NCBI GenBank assembly: GCA_014650475.1
Contig: BMVA01000010.1
Location: 124,001 to 188,000, forward strand
Direction: 5' to 3'
DNA length: 64,000 nt
Source of the DNA: Streptomyces albogriseolus
GTDB lineage: Bacteria; Actinomycetota; Actinomycetes; Streptomycetales; Streptomycetaceae
The notes under the pieces are model-generated. The model saw only the letters and a program-made list of their open reading frames with translations. It was not told the origin of the DNA and did not search any database. Each line of letters starts with the position of its first letter. The first letter of the stretch is position 1. Shown here piece by piece: positions 34,594-44,322 of the stretch. Made by a program: the position numbers and the translations under genes.

Positions 34594-34704
34594 GACCGCG
34601 AGCGTAATCCGGCAGGTGGTTGATGGGTCTCGGTCAAGACCGGAAATGGTTGCGGAATGATCACATGATTTTCACCGCGATCGGGCTTGCATGCTCCCGC
34701 CCCC

Positions 34705-35370
34705 TCACGGCCACAGCAGCTCCCTCACCCACCCCTCCCCCTCCCTGCGGTACCGCAGCCGCACATGGCGGCGGTGGGGGTCGCCCTGGAAGAACTCCGT
34801 CTCGTCAGGGGCGAGGTGGTAGAGGGTCCAGGACGGGGCCGGGGTGGCGGGGGCGCGGCGGGCCCGGTCCCAGGCGGCCTCGGAGGCGCGGGTGAGGTCC
34901 TCCGTGGAGGGGAGCACCGCGCTCTGGCGGCCGGTCAGGGCCGCGGCCAGCGCTCCCGTGGTGCGGGCGTGCAGGTCCGCCTGGGCCTCCTCCGGCGGTG
35001 CGGCCGTGACGGGGCCGCGTACCCGCACCTGGCGGCCCAGCACCGGCCAGTAGAAGGCGAGGGCCGCGTACGGGCGGGCGGCGAGGTGACCGCCCTTGCG
35101 GCTGTGCGCGTGCGTGGCGAACGACCAGCCCCTCTCGTCCGCCCCGTGCAGCGTCACGATCCGTACGTCCGGCAGGCCGTCCGCGTCCGCCGTCGCCAGG
35201 GACATGCTGTGCGGCTCGTGCTGCCCCGCCGCCGCGGCGTCCGCCAGCCACCGCGCGAACAGCGGCAGCGGCTCGGCGGGGGCCCGCTCCGGGTCGAAGG
35301 CGCGCAGGTCGGTGACGGCCGGGTCCCACACCCGCAGGGACCGCAGCAGTTCGTGGAGGTCGGGTTCCAT
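34705..35370 (-). CDS. PdxH-like split-barrel flavoprotein with altered signature
   Basis: A 221-residue PdxH relative, distinct from the canonical pdxH at 7.5-8.2 kb. The overall layout matches (PHSMSLATADADGLPDVRIV, FATHAHSRKGGHLAARPYAA), but the C-terminal signature reads FFQGDPHRRHVRLRY where real PdxH has [15 protein letters not shown]. The substrate-contacting His-Asp-Arg pattern is therefore broken, and it may not oxidise pyridoxine phosphate. It probably binds FMN or a related flavin. It is transcribed away from the next flavoprotein gene, with 37 bases between the two coding regions. Confidence 0.8.
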   Translation of the reverse strand: MEPDLHELLRSLRVWDPAVTDLRAFDPERAPAEPLPLFARWLADAAAAGQHEPHSMSLATADADGLPDVRIVTLHGADERGWSFATHAHSRKGGHLAARPYAALAFYWPVLGRQVRVRGPVTAAPPEEAQADLHARTTGALAAALTGRQSAVLPSTEDLTRASEAAWDRARRAPATPAPSWTLYHLAPDETEFFQGDPHRRHVRLRYRREGEGWVRELLWP

Positions 35371-35407
35371 GAGGTGATTGTCGGCCCCCCGGCAGGAGGC
35401 GGCCGTC

Positions 35408-35833
35408 TCAGATCGATCCGAGGTCCGACGACACCCAGCGCTCCGGGCGCATCCGTACGACGACCTGCTCGCCGTGGTTCTTCCAGGCGAAGTCCACGTA
35501 CCCCTCGACCTTCTCGGCCGGCAGGTAGCGCGTCGAGATCTCCCGCAGCCTCTCGACCGTGGCGGGGGAGGTGTCGACGACCGGGCCCTCGACGGAGACG
35601 TAGCGGATGGTCGGCTCGACGCGCTCCACCAGGAGGGAGAAGCGTCCCGCCGCCTGGAGCAGCCGGTTCTTGCGGGAGTGCAGACCGGTGAGGATCCACA
35701 CGTCCCCGCCGGGCGCGTACTGGTACCAGATCGGCACGGTCAGCGGGGCGCGGCCGTCGCCCGCGTCCACCGCGAACGCGGCCACGCGCGGTTCGGACAG
35801 GAACTGTTCGCGCTCTTCTCGGGGCAGGGCCAT
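35408..35833 (-). CDS. Pyridoxamine 5'-phosphate oxidase-fold protein (FMN or F420 type)
   Basis: A 141-residue split-barrel protein beginning MALPREEREQFLSEPRVAAF, with GGDVWILTG and SRKNRLLQAAGRFSLLVER motifs. The ATG at 35833 follows GGAGG; the upstream extension lacks homology. Members of this small family bind FMN, F420 or heme, and sequence alone does not settle which. The genome makes F420 (fbiC at 47.5 kb), so an F420-linked reductase is possible. No substrate can be named. Confidence 0.8.
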   Translation of the reverse strand: MALPREEREQFLSEPRVAAFAVDAGDGRAPLTVPIWYQYAPGGDVWILTGLHSRKNRLLQAAGRFSLLVERVEPTIRYVSVEGPVVDTSPATVERLREISTRYLPAEKVEGYVDFAWKNHGEQVVVRMRPERWVSSDLGSI

Positions 35834-36048
35834 GGCGGTTCCTCCAGCGTCGTCGGCGTCGGGGCGGGCACTCGGGCCTGCGGCCGGGCGGTACAACGCC
35901 GGCCGTGCCGGACGTGTTCCGCGCGTCGCGCCCCCACCATCGGAACCGGACCGCCCCGGGGACGCGACAGGCGGCGGTCCACCGGAGTGAACCGCCGCCC
36001 GGATGACAGGAAGTGCGAGGTCGCGCGGGGGTGCGGGGCCGTGCGCGG

Positions 36049-36696
36049 CTACTTGGTCGGCTTGCGCCCGGTGACCCCCAGGTGCAGCAGCAGCGCCAGG
36101 TTCGGCTTGATCTCGGCCTGCTTGACGCCCCAGGAGGAGAAACCTTTCTGGTGCGAGGCCACGGCCGCCAGCATGGCGACCAGGGACCCGGCGATCGCGC
36201 CGGGATTGACGTCCTTGTCGATCCGCCCCTTCGCCTGGAGCTCGGAGACCGCCTCGGCGAGGGAGGTCTCCACGGCGTTGAGGACCTTCAGCCGGATCTT
36301 GGAGAAACGTTTTTCCCCTTCGGCGGCACCGAGATCCACCACGCGCAGGATCGCGTCGTTGTGCCGCCAGAACTCCAGGAAGCCGTCCACCAGTTCCTGC
36401 GCCGTCTGCCAGCCGGCCCGCCCGCTCCAGGAGCGTCCCCGGACCAGTTCGGTCAGGGAGCCGCTCTCCGCCGCCATGGTCTCGGCGAGCTCCAGGACGG
36501 CGCCCTCGACGTCCGGGAAGTACTGGTAGAAGGTGGCCGGCGAGGTCCCCGCGCGGCGGGCGACGTCGATGACCTTGACATCCCGGTACGGGGACGAGCT
36601 GAGCATCTCGCTGAGGCAGTCGAGCAGCTTCTGCCGGGTCTCCTGCCCACGCCGGCCGGCCACCCGGCCGTCGACGGTACGCACTTGTCCTGTCAT
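36049..36696 (-). CDS. TetR family regulator (possibly AtrA-like)
   Basis: A 215-residue TetR regulator with the DNA-binding helix-turn-helix near residues 20-65 (TRQKLLDCLSEMLSSSPY, GTSPATFYQYFPDVEGAV) and a helical effector domain. From memory it is close to the AtrA type of antibiotic regulator in Streptomyces; this is not verified. It lies just before kbpA and afsK and is divergent from kbpA, with 122 bases between the starts, so it may influence the AfsK cascade. No clear operator palindrome was identified. Confidence 0.82.
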   Translation of the reverse strand: MTGQVRTVDGRVAGRRGQETRQKLLDCLSEMLSSSPYRDVKVIDVARRAGTSPATFYQYFPDVEGAVLELAETMAAESGSLTELVRGRSWSGRAGWQTAQELVDGFLEFWRHNDAILRVVDLGAAEGEKRFSKIRLKVLNAVETSLAEAVSELQAKGRIDKDVNPGAIAGSLVAMLAAVASHQKGFSSWGVKQAEIKPNLALLLHLGVTGRKPTK

Positions 36697-36818
36697 GCCG
36701 TCAGCTTACCGACGGGGTTCAGGAGCGCGATTCGGCCGACTGCAAATGGGGTGCCGGCCCCGAAGAACCCTGGTGTGCCTGGTCGGCGGGGTGCGGGCGG
36801 CACGGCTACGTTGTCGGC

Positions 36819-37541
36819 ATGGCCGAAAACAGGGCATCGGAGTACACGGAGGGCACCCCCTGCTGGGTGGACGCGCAGCTGCCGGATCTGGAGGCGGGCA
36901 AGCGGTTCTACGGTGAGCTGTTCGGCTGGACCTTCGAGGACCAGCCCACCGGGACGGTCCGGGCGCTCAAGGACGGCGACCCCGTCGCCTCCCTCGCGCG
37001 CAAGACGGACGGACGCCTGCCGACGGTGTGGACGGTGTCCTTCTGCACCCCGGACGCCGACAGTTTGTGCGCGCGTATCAGCGCGGCCGGCGGACGCGTG
37101 GTCGCGACCCCCGCGCCGTTCGGCGACCTCGGCCGCACCGCGCTCGTCACCGACCCCGAGGGCGCCGTGTTCTCGCTGTGGGAGCCCGGCACCGCGACCG
37201 GCTTCGGCCGCCGCCACGAGCCCGGCACCTTCGCCTGGGTGCAGCTCTACGCACGCGACACGGAGACGGCCAACGCCTTCTACGGCGACCTCTTCCACGA
37301 CGCCCTGTTCGGCGAGGACGCCGACCCCGACTTCGGACGCGCGCCCGTCTCCGAGGTCTTCGCCCCCGAGATGCCGCCGCACCTCCTCGTCCACTTCGCC
37401 GTGACGGAGCTGGAGCCCGCCCTGGAGGCGGTGACCCGGCTCGGCGGCCGGGTCCAGGTGCCGCCCTTCGGCACCTCGTACGGGACGGTGGCCGTCGTCA
37501 CCGACAATCAGGGGGCGTCCTTCGCGCTGCTGCGCCGCTGA
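36819..37541 (+). CDS. kbpA: VOC-family protein, KbpA-type inhibitor of AfsK
   Basis: A 240-residue protein made of two glyoxalase/VOC modules (GTPCWVDAQLPDLEAGKRFY and FAWVQLYARDTETANAFYGD). In S. coelicolor the gene directly upstream of afsK encodes KbpA, which binds AfsK and inhibits its autophosphorylation. This gene is in that position, and the assignment rests on synteny. The ATG lies six bases after the -10-like TACGTT (36807-36812), with no Shine-Dalgarno, so the mRNA is probably leaderless. Whether the VOC folds keep any metal-dependent enzyme activity is unclear. Confidence 0.8.
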   Translation: MAENRASEYTEGTPCWVDAQLPDLEAGKRFYGELFGWTFEDQPTGTVRALKDGDPVASLARKTDGRLPTVWTVSFCTPDADSLCARISAAGGRVVATPAPFGDLGRTALVTDPEGAVFSLWEPGTATGFGRRHEPGTFAWVQLYARDTETANAFYGDLFHDALFGEDADPDFGRAPVSEVFAPEMPPHLLVHFAVTELEPALEAVTRLGGRVQVPPFGTSYGTVAVVTDNQGASFALLRR

Positions 37542-37763
37542 CCGTACGCTCGGTGCGCCGCCGCGGTCCGTCTCCCGTGCACCGTCCGACCGTCCATTCG
37601 AGTCATATGTAAACCTGGACACCCGATTTGTCTGCCGGTTCGCACCAGGGGGCCCGGACAGGAAGAATCGGGGTGCGTGCCGCCACGGCGGTGCGGTGGT
37701 GAGACGCTGCACTACGGTCGCGCACAGGTGGTGGCGCGACGCGTACGGGGAGGTGGCAGGCAA

Positions 37764-40130
37764 GTGGTGGATCAGCTGACGCAGCACGATCCGCGGCGCA
37801 TCGGGCCGTTCGAGGTGCTGGGACGGCTGGGAGCCGGCGGCATGGGGCTGGTCTATCTCGCGCGCTCGGCGTCCGGCCGGCGGGTGGCGATCAAGACGGT
37901 CCGGACCGAGCTGGCCGAGGACCAGCTCTTCCGGGTGCGGTTCACGCGCGAGGTGGAGGCGGCCCGAGCGGTCTCCGGTTTCTACACGGCGGCCGTCGTG
38001 GACGCCGACCCGCGCGCCGCCGTGCCGTGGCTGGCCACCGCGTACGTCCCCGCCCCCTCGCTCGAGGAGATAGTGAACGAGTGCGGGCCGCTGCCCGCGC
38101 AGGCGGTGCGCTGGCTCGCCGCGGGCGTCGCCGAGGCGCTCCAGTCGATCCACGGCGCGGGCCTGGTCCACCGCGACCTCAAGCCGTCCAACGTGCTGGT
38201 CGTCGAGGACGGCCCCCGGGTGATCGACTTCGGCATCGCCTCCGGGGTGTCCAACACCCGGCTGACGATGACCAACGTCGCCGTCGGCACCCCCGCCTAC
38301 ATGTCCCCGGAGCAGGCCAAGGACTCCCGCAGCGTCACCGGCGCGAGCGACGTGTTCTCCCTCGGCTCCATGCTGGTCTTCGCCGCCACCGGCCACCCCC
38401 CGTTCCACGGCGCCAACCCCGTCGAGACGGTCTTCATGCTGCTGCGCGAGGGCCCGGACCTCGAGGGCCTGCCGGACGAGCTGCGCCCGCTCATCGAGGC
38501 GTGCATGCAGATGGACCCCACGGCCCGGCCCAACCCCGCCGACCTCCAGGCGCAGCTCGCCCCGCACCTGTTCGGCTCCGGCTCCGACGACAGCGGCACG
38601 GCGTCCGCCTGGCTGCCCGAGCGGGCGGTGAGCCTGATCGAGGCGCGCCGTGGCGGCCGCCCCGCCAGACCGCCGCAGAACAGCGGCCGCAGCGGCGGCG
38701 GCGCGGGCGCGCGTCCCCACGTACCGCCTCCGCCGCCGCACGACCCGGTCGTCCCGCCGCCCCCGTCCCAGGCGGCCCCCGTAGGGGCGCCCGGCACCGG
38801 GCCCGTCCGGCTGGCGGGCGCCGCGGTGCCCATCGGTCCCGGCCCGCGCGTCGCCGACACGCGCGCGGCCGCCGTGCAGGCGCCCCCGCCCGCCGTCGCC
38901 CTGGCCGCGACCTGGACCAAGCCCCGCCCCGGCGTCAACGGCGCCGAGCCCGCCGCCGCGTCCGCGCCCCCGGCGCCCGCCGCGCCGCCGGAGCAGCCCG
39001 GCGGCTGGCGCCCGTGGCGGTTCCGCATGTCCAACGACGTGTGGGGCACGCCCGCCGTGGCCGGCGACCTGGTGTACGTCACCTCCTTCGAGGTGCACGC
39101 CCTGGACGTGGCCACCGGCCGGCGCCGCTTCAAGACGCGCGACGTCGCCTGGTCGATGGCCGTCGCCGACGGCCGCATCCACGCCTCCGACGGACCCACC
39201 CTCTACGCGCTCGACGCCCGCGAGGGCGGCGACCTGTGGCGGCTGAACACGGACGCCTGGGTGTACTCCCTCAAGGCCGACCGCGGCACCGTCCTCACCG
39301 GCACGCGCGGCGGCGGCGTCCAGGGCCGGGAGGCGTCCACCGGGCAGAAGCTGTGGGAACTCACCGGCTGCCAGACCGACTTCGAGTCCCCGGAGGCCGG
39401 GCCCGCCCTCTTCGACGGCACCGCCTACGTCTGGCAGGACGCCCGGCTGCGCGCCCTGGACGCCCGCACCGGCGAGGAACGCTGGTCGTACCCGATCGGC
39501 GACGCGGCCTCCTGCGGCGGCGTCCCGGTCCGCCTCACCTCCGCGCCCGACGGCTACGTCTACGTCTGCGCCGGCACCCGGGTGCTCGCCCTGGAGGCCG
39601 CCTCAGGGCACGTCCGCTGGCACTTCGAGGCCCCGGCGGTCTTCCTGTGCCCGCCCGCCTTCGTGCCCGGCCCCGCGGTCACCGGCGGCGGGGTGTACCT
39701 CGCCGACTATCTCGGCACGGTGTACGCCCTGGACGCCACCGACGGCCGCGACCGCTGGCGCATCGCCACCGAGGCCCGCTCCTCGGTCGAGCCGGTGCTG
39801 GTCGCCGCGGGCCATGTCCACGTGGGCAGCGGCAAGGGCCTCTACACGCTGGACGCGGTCACCGGCACGCCCAAGTGGCGCTTCCAGTCCGGCGGCGACA
39901 TCGTGGGCGCGCCCGCGGTCGCCGAGGGGCGGATCCACTTCGGCTCCAGCGACCACCTGTTGTACACGCTGAAGGCCGACGACGGGCGGCTGCGCTGGAA
40001 GCTCGCGACCGGCGGCGAGATCACCGGCTCGCCGGTGGTGCGCGACGGCGTGGTGTACGCGTGCAGCAAGGACCGCTGTGTGTACGCGCTGGACGCGGAG
40101 AAGGGCACGGGCACGGCGCGGACGGCGTGA
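37764..40130 (+). CDS. afsK: Serine/threonine protein kinase AfsK
   Basis: A 788-residue kinase. The N-terminal kinase domain has the glycine loop [14 protein letters not shown], the ATP lysine in [23 protein letters not shown] and [12 protein letters not shown] Pro/Ala-rich linker (about 290-410) leads to a C-terminal PQQ-type beta-propeller with repeated ALDAxxG units. No transmembrane segment is visible; AfsK is known to associate with the membrane inner face. It phosphorylates AfsR and, at hyphal tips, DivIVA. The start is GTG 37764 behind GGGGAGG, giving the known [11 protein letters not shown]-terminus. Confidence 0.96.
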   Translation: MVDQLTQHDPRRIGPFEVLGRLGAGGMGLVYLARSASGRRVAIKTVRTELAEDQLFRVRFTREVEAARAVSGFYTAAVVDADPRAAVPWLATAYVPAPSLEEIVNECGPLPAQAVRWLAAGVAEALQSIHGAGLVHRDLKPSNVLVVEDGPRVIDFGIASGVSNTRLTMTNVAVGTPAYMSPEQAKDSRSVTGASDVFSLGSMLVFAATGHPPFHGANPVETVFMLLREGPDLEGLPDELRPLIEACMQMDPTARPNPADLQAQLAPHLFGSGSDDSGTASAWLPERAVSLIEARRGGRPARPPQNSGRSGGGAGARPHVPPPPPHDPVVPPPPSQAAPVGAPGTGPVRLAGAAVPIGPGPRVADTRAAAVQAPPPAVALAATWTKPRPGVNGAEPAAASAPPAPAAPPEQPGGWRPWRFRMSNDVWGTPAVAGDLVYVTSFEVHALDVATGRRRFKTRDVAWSMAVADGRIHASDGPTLYALDAREGGDLWRLNTDAWVYSLKADRGTVLTGTRGGGVQGREASTGQKLWELTGCQTDFESPEAGPALFDGTAYVWQDARLRALDARTGEERWSYPIGDAASCGGVPVRLTSAPDGYVYVCAGTRVLALEAASGHVRWHFEAPAVFLCPPAFVPGPAVTGGGVYLADYLGTVYALDATDGRDRWRIATEARSSVEPVLVAAGHVHVGSGKGLYTLDAVTGTPKWRFQSGGDIVGAPAVAEGRIHFGSSDHLLYTLKADDGRLRWKLATGGEITGSPVVRDGVVYACSKDRCVYALDAEKGTGTARTA

Positions 40131-40314
40131 GACGCGCCGTCGCCGGCGTCCCCTGCGGGACGGCCGTCGTGCCGGCTGCACGGAAGGGGCCCGGACGGCG
40201 GCCGCCGCTGCGGGCGGCGGTGTCCGCCGCCCTCGGGGCCGACGCTACGCCGCGTACGGGACGGTCGCCAGGTAGTGACATGGCCGTGACACAAAGATCG
40301 CTAGTCTGACGGTC

Positions 40315-40839
40315 ATGACTTCTCGGGGGAAGACACTCAAGCTCACGGCTGTCTCGACGCTCGTCGTCCTCGCGCTCACCGGTTTCTCCACCGGCCGCGG
40401 ACACGGAGGCAGCAGCGGCGACGGCGGGGGCGGCGGCGGATGCAGCAGCTCCAGCCAGAACCACGACTCGTCGAGCGGCGGTTCGCACCGCGACGACGAC
40501 GATGACGACTACGACGACGACTACGGCAGCGGGTCCGGCGGCTCCGGCGGCTCGGAGGCGTCGATGTCCCCGGACGCCGCCACGGTGACGCTGGTCGACT
40601 GCGCGTCCGAGGAGACGCCGTACGCCACCGTCGAGGTCGCCAACACCGACACGGTGGACGGCACCTTCTCGGTGACGGTGGTCTTCAGGGACGCCGCAGG
40701 CGAGGAACTGGTCCGCCGCACCGAGGAGGTCACCGTCCCGGCGGGCGGGACCACCCCGGCCAGGGTGCCGGTGGACGACGAGGCGAGCGTCCCGCTGATC
40801 GACGAGTGCGAGCTGGACTCCTACGCCCCGGCGGCCTGA
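40315..40839 (+). CDS. Secreted acidic/glycine-rich hypothetical protein
   Basis: A 174-residue protein with a signal peptide (KLTAVSTLVVLALTGFSTG), then a low-complexity Gly/Ser and Asp stretch (HRDDDDDDYDDDYGSGSGG), then a compact C-terminal beta-type domain with two cysteines (VDCASEETPYATVEVANTD). No lipobox is seen. The acidic run could bind calcium. Its function is unknown; it lies between afsK and afsS, as does a similar secreted protein in S. coelicolor. A very strong hairpin follows its stop. Confidence 0.8.
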   Translation: MTSRGKTLKLTAVSTLVVLALTGFSTGRGHGGSSGDGGGGGGCSSSSQNHDSSSGGSHRDDDDDDYDDDYGSGSGGSGGSEASMSPDAATVTLVDCASEETPYATVEVANTDTVDGTFSVTVVFRDAAGEELVRRTEEVTVPAGGTTPARVPVDDEASVPLIDECELDSYAPAA

Positions 40840-40853
40840 CCGCGCCCCCACGT

Positions 40854-40901
40854 GAGAGGGGCCGTTTCCGGTGTCCTGCGACACCGGAAACGGCCCCTCT
40901 C
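40854..40901. terminator. Bidirectional terminator between secreted-protein gene and afsS
   Basis: A perfect 22-base stem with a four-base loop. The left arm (40854-40875) begins GAGAGGGGCCG, the loop is CTGC, and the right arm (40880-40901) ends CGGCCCCTCTC. It lies between the stops of two convergent genes and is the strongest hairpin in the window. Confidence 0.9.
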
Positions 40902-40966
40902 GACGATTCGGCCGCGGCGGCTCCCCCTCCGTGCCGCCGCGGCCGGTCCCCGTGCGGGAAGAAGGC

Positions 40967-41155
40967 TCAGCGGCCGTCCCGGTCCAGGGCGGGCGGCGCC
41001 GGGGCGTGCTGGTCCAGCGTGGTGACCTCGCCGATGCTCGGCGGGGCCGGCGCGTGCTGGTCGAGCGTGGTGACCTCCGGGTCGTCCTTGCTCGGCGGCG
41101 TCGGCGCGTGCTGGTCCTGCGTCGTGAACTCCGGCTCGTTCGTGGCTTCCGTCAT
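40967..41155 (-). CDS. afsS: Sigma-factor-like pleiotropic activator AfsS
   Basis: A 62-residue protein with three repeats of the form TLDQHAPAPP (TTQDQHAPTPP, TTLDQHAPAPP, TTLDQHAPAPP), the hallmark of AfsS/AfsR2. It activates secondary metabolism in S. coelicolor and is the key AfsR target. Counting back from the stop places the ATG at 41155; it is transcribed in the same direction as afsR, which ends 209 bases upstream. That spacer holds the AfsR operator and a leader hairpin. The small size and lack of a fold beyond the repeats are normal for AfsS. Confidence 0.95.
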   Translation of the reverse strand: MTEATNEPEFTTQDQHAPTPPSKDDPEVTTLDQHAPAPPSIGEVTTLDQHAPAPPALDRDGR

Positions 41156-41202
41156 GACGTGTACAACCCCCAACAAGTGGACTGGGACGTGCGGTTGAAC
41201 GA

Positions 41203-41238
41203 CCCGTTCGGCGACTCCCCCGAAGGTCGCCGAACGGG
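41203..41238 (-). promoter_or_regulatory. Perfect 13-base hairpin in the afsS leader
   Basis: CCCGTTCGGCGAC (41203-41215) and GTCGCCGAACGGG (41226-41238) pair across ten bases. It lies between the predicted afsS promoter and the start codon, with its near end 47 bases before the ATG. It could be an attenuator, an mRNA-stabilising element, or the terminator of afsR read-through. No long U-run follows it. Confidence 0.6.
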
Positions 41239-41325
41239 CGCTCCAGCGGGTCTCAGAGCAGAGATGAGCCCCTCGGATCCGCCTGCCCCCCGACGCGACG
41301 CATCCGTTCCACAAGAGTGGCAGCC

Positions 41326-41347
41326 CGCCATAAACGTTCGATGAACG
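41326..41347 (-). promoter_or_regulatory. AfsR operator of the afsS promoter
   Basis: Read on the minus strand, two 11-base direct repeats CGTTCATCGAA and CGTTTATGGCG stand head to tail. AfsR is known to bind such repeats overlapping the -35 region of the afsS promoter, and PhoP competes at the overlapping PHO-box-like GTTCATC units. The site is 171 bases before the afsS start, with a probable -10 around CACTCT near 41310. Confidence 0.8.
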
Positions 41348-41364
41348 CCTTCGGCGGGCCGCCC

Positions 41365-44322
41365 TCAGGCCACCGACAGCGGGGCGAGCAGCCGGCGCAC
41401 CTGGGCGGCCTCGGCGGAGCCCGACTCGTCGTACAGGGTCAGCGCCTCGCGCCAGCAGGCGCGCGCCCGGTCGCCGTGGTCCAGGGTGTCCAGCGCCCGG
41501 CCGAGCAGGGTGAGGGCGTTGGCCCGCATCCAGTCGCCGCCGATGCAGCCCATCGCCAGGGCCTGTTCGGCGTGCCGGGCGGCCCGCGCCGGGCGTCCGG
41601 CCCGCAGGTGCACCTCGGCGATGCGGTAGTGGGTCGTGCCCTCCCACAGCGACTGACGGTTCTCCGCGAAGATGCACAGCGCCTCGTCGAGCTGGGCCAG
41701 CGCCTCCGAGGAGCGCCCCGCCTGGCTGAGCACGATCCCGGACGCGTACCGGGCGTTCGCCAGCCGCACCGACATCCCCAGCTCGTCGTAGATCTCGACG
41801 CCGCGCCGGGCGAGTTCGACGGCCTCGCCGCTGCGGCCCATGGAGGCGAGGGTGCGGGAGAGGTTGCAGACGGCGCTGGCCTCACCGGGCCGGTTGCCGT
41901 CGGCGCGGAAGGCGTCGATCGCGCGGAGGAAGTACCCCTCGGCGTCCGCGTACCGGGCGGTGCACAGGGCGATGATGCCGAGCTGGTTCGGGGCGGTGCC
42001 GTTCGCCCACGGGTCGTCCGCCTCCCGCAGCAGCGCGTCCGCCCGCCGCGTCTCCTCCTCGGCGGCGTCGAACCGGCCCGCCTGGCTGAGCACCTGGGCG
42101 ACGGTGACACGGGCCCGCACCTCGGCGCGGGCGTCCCCGAGAGCGGCCGCCGCCTCGCACGCGGCCCGCGCGGTCTTGCGGTACTGGCGCGAGTCCACCC
42201 CGGACTCCGCGAGGTCGATGGCGGCGACCAGCAGGTCCACGGCCCGGCGCACCATGGCCGCGTCCAGCGACTGCTGCACGCAGGCCAGCAGCGGCCCGGC
42301 CTCGCTGTGCAGCCAGTCCAGCGCCTTCGCCGCGCCGCCGAACTCCTCGCCCTCGAAGCGGCCCTTCTCCAGATGGGCCACGGTCCGGTCGCCCGGCCGC
42401 TCGATGCCGTACACGCGCACCGCCGTCGCCAGGTAGTAGTCCAGCAGTCGCGACCGGGCGGCCTCCCGCTCGGCGGGCGGCTGCTCGTCCCGCTCGGCGC
42501 ACGCACGCGCGTAGAGCCGTACGAGATCGTGGAAGCGGTAGCGGCCGGGGGCCGCCGACTCCAGCAGGGACGTGTCGACCAGGGACTCCAGCAGGTCCTC
42601 CGTCGCGTCCGCCGCCAGGTCCAGCAGGGCGGAGGCGGCGGCCAGCGAGATGTCGGGGCCGTCGGCCAGGCCCAGCAGCCGGAACGCGCGCGCCTGCGCC
42701 GCGTCCAGCGCGCCGTAGCCCAGCTCGAAGGTGGCCGCGACCGCCAGGTCGCCCGCCTGCAGCTCGTCCAGGCGGCGGCGCTCGTCGGCGAGCTTCGCCG
42801 CGAGGAACGACACCGTCCAGGTGCGGCGGGCGGCCAGCCGGGAGGCGGCGATGCGGATGGCCAGCGGCAGGAAGCCGCAGGCGGCCACCACGTCCAGGGC
42901 GGCCTCCCGCTCGGAGCGCACCCGCTCCTCGCCGACGATCTTCGTGAAGAGCGCCAGCGCCTCCTCCGGCGACATCACGTCCAGATCGACCAGGTGCGCC
43001 CCGGCCAGGCCCACCATCCGCACCCGGGACGTCACCAGCGCCGCGCAGCCCGCCGTGCCCGGCAGCAGCGGCCGTACCTGCGCCGCGTCGCGCGCGTTGT
43101 CCAGCAGCACCAGCACCCGGCGGCCGTCCAGCACCGAGCGGTACAGCGCAGCCCGCTCCTCCAGGGAGTCCGGGATCGCCGAGTCGGGGGTGCCGAGGGC
43201 GCGCAGGAAGGAACCGAGGACCGTCTCCGGCTCCGCGGCGCGGGCTCCGGCGCCCTGGAGGTCGACGTAGAGCTGGCCGTCCGGGAAGGCGTCCCGGGCG
43301 GTGTGCGCCACATGCACGGCGAGGGTGGTCTTGCCGACGCCGCCGATCCCGGCGAGGGCGGACACCGCCATCACCTGCCCCTGGTCGCCGGTGGCCGACG
43401 CGAGGACCTCGCCCAGCTCCCGCACGAACGCCGCGCGGCCGGTGAAGTCCGGCACGGTCGCGGGAAGCTGGGCCGGGCGCACGGGCGCGGGCTCCGACGC
43501 GGGCTGCCTGGCGGGCGGTTCGACGAGGGCCGGGTCGGCCTCCAGGATGCGCTGCTGCAACTCGCTCAGGCGCGGGCGCGGGTCGACGCCCAGCTCGTCG
43601 GCGAGCAGCCGGCGGGTGTCGGCGTACACCGCGAGCGCCTCCGCCTGGCGGCCGCTGCGGTACAGCGCCAGCATCAGCAGCTCGCGCAGCCGCTCCCGCA
43701 ACGGGTGCGCGGCGGTCAGCGCGGTCAGCTCGGAGACGGCCTCCGCGTGACAGCCCTGCTCCAGGTCCATGTCCAGCCGCGTCTCCAGGAGTTGCAGCCG
43801 CCACTCCTCCAGGCGCACCCGCTGCGCCTCCGCGTACGGTCCTGGCACCCCGGCCAGCGTCTCGCCGTCCCACAGCGCCAGCGCCTGGCCGAGCAGGTCG
43901 CGGGCGCGGTACAGGTCGCCGGTGTTGCGGGCCTTCTCCGCCTCCGCCGCCAGCTCCTGCGCGGCCGCGAGGTCCAGCGCGCCCTCGCCGAGCCCGCGCA
44001 CGGCGTACCCGCCGGACTCGCTGGCCAGGACGCCGGGGTCCAGCACCTTCCGCAGCCGGGACGCGTACGTGCGCACCGCGGCCAGCGCCTGCGAGGGCGG
44101 CTCCTCGCCCCACAGGGCGTCGATCAGCTCGGCGGCCGTCGCGGTGCGGCCCTCGCGCAGCAACAGTGCGGCCAGCAGGGCCCGTTGCTGCGGACTGCCC
44201 GTGGCGACCGGGACGTCGCCACGCCAGGCGCGCACCGGACCCAGCACGCCGAACCGCAGCGCCACCGGCTCCGGGGAGGAGCCGGGACCCCGCCGCTCGG
44301 GTCCTCGCGGCACACCGTCCAT
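41365..44322 (-). CDS. afsR: Transcriptional activator AfsR (SARP-STAND-TPR)
   Basis: A 985-residue regulator close to the known length of AfsR (993). The N-terminal SARP unit (OmpR-type DNA binding, LRFGVLGPVRAWRGDVPV, then BTAD) spans roughly 1-270. The NB-ARC ATPase domain has Walker A AGIGGVGKTTLAVH near residue 330 and VLVLLDNARD. The C-terminal third is TPR repeats such as AEGYFLRAIDAFRADGNRPG. It is phosphorylated by AfsK and activates afsS downstream. The ATG at 44322 is followed directly by family homology. Confidence 0.96.
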   Translation of the reverse strand: MDGVPRGPERRGPGSSPEPVALRFGVLGPVRAWRGDVPVATGSPQQRALLAALLLREGRTATAAELIDALWGEEPPSQALAAVRTYASRLRKVLDPGVLASESGGYAVRGLGEGALDLAAAQELAAEAEKARNTGDLYRARDLLGQALALWDGETLAGVPGPYAEAQRVRLEEWRLQLLETRLDMDLEQGCHAEAVSELTALTAAHPLRERLRELLMLALYRSGRQAEALAVYADTRRLLADELGVDPRPRLSELQQRILEADPALVEPPARQPASEPAPVRPAQLPATVPDFTGRAAFVRELGEVLASATGDQGQVMAVSALAGIGGVGKTTLAVHVAHTARDAFPDGQLYVDLQGAGARAAEPETVLGSFLRALGTPDSAIPDSLEERAALYRSVLDGRRVLVLLDNARDAAQVRPLLPGTAGCAALVTSRVRMVGLAGAHLVDLDVMSPEEALALFTKIVGEERVRSEREAALDVVAACGFLPLAIRIAASRLAARRTWTVSFLAAKLADERRRLDELQAGDLAVAATFELGYGALDAAQARAFRLLGLADGPDISLAAASALLDLAADATEDLLESLVDTSLLESAAPGRYRFHDLVRLYARACAERDEQPPAEREAARSRLLDYYLATAVRVYGIERPGDRTVAHLEKGRFEGEEFGGAAKALDWLHSEAGPLLACVQQSLDAAMVRRAVDLLVAAIDLAESGVDSRQYRKTARAACEAAAALGDARAEVRARVTVAQVLSQAGRFDAAEEETRRADALLREADDPWANGTAPNQLGIIALCTARYADAEGYFLRAIDAFRADGNRPGEASAVCNLSRTLASMGRSGEAVELARRGVEIYDELGMSVRLANARYASGIVLSQAGRSSEALAQLDEALCIFAENRQSLWEGTTHYRIAEVHLRAGRPARAARHAEQALAMGCIGGDWMRANALTLLGRALDTLDHGDRARACWREALTLYDESGSAEAAQVRRLLAPLSVA

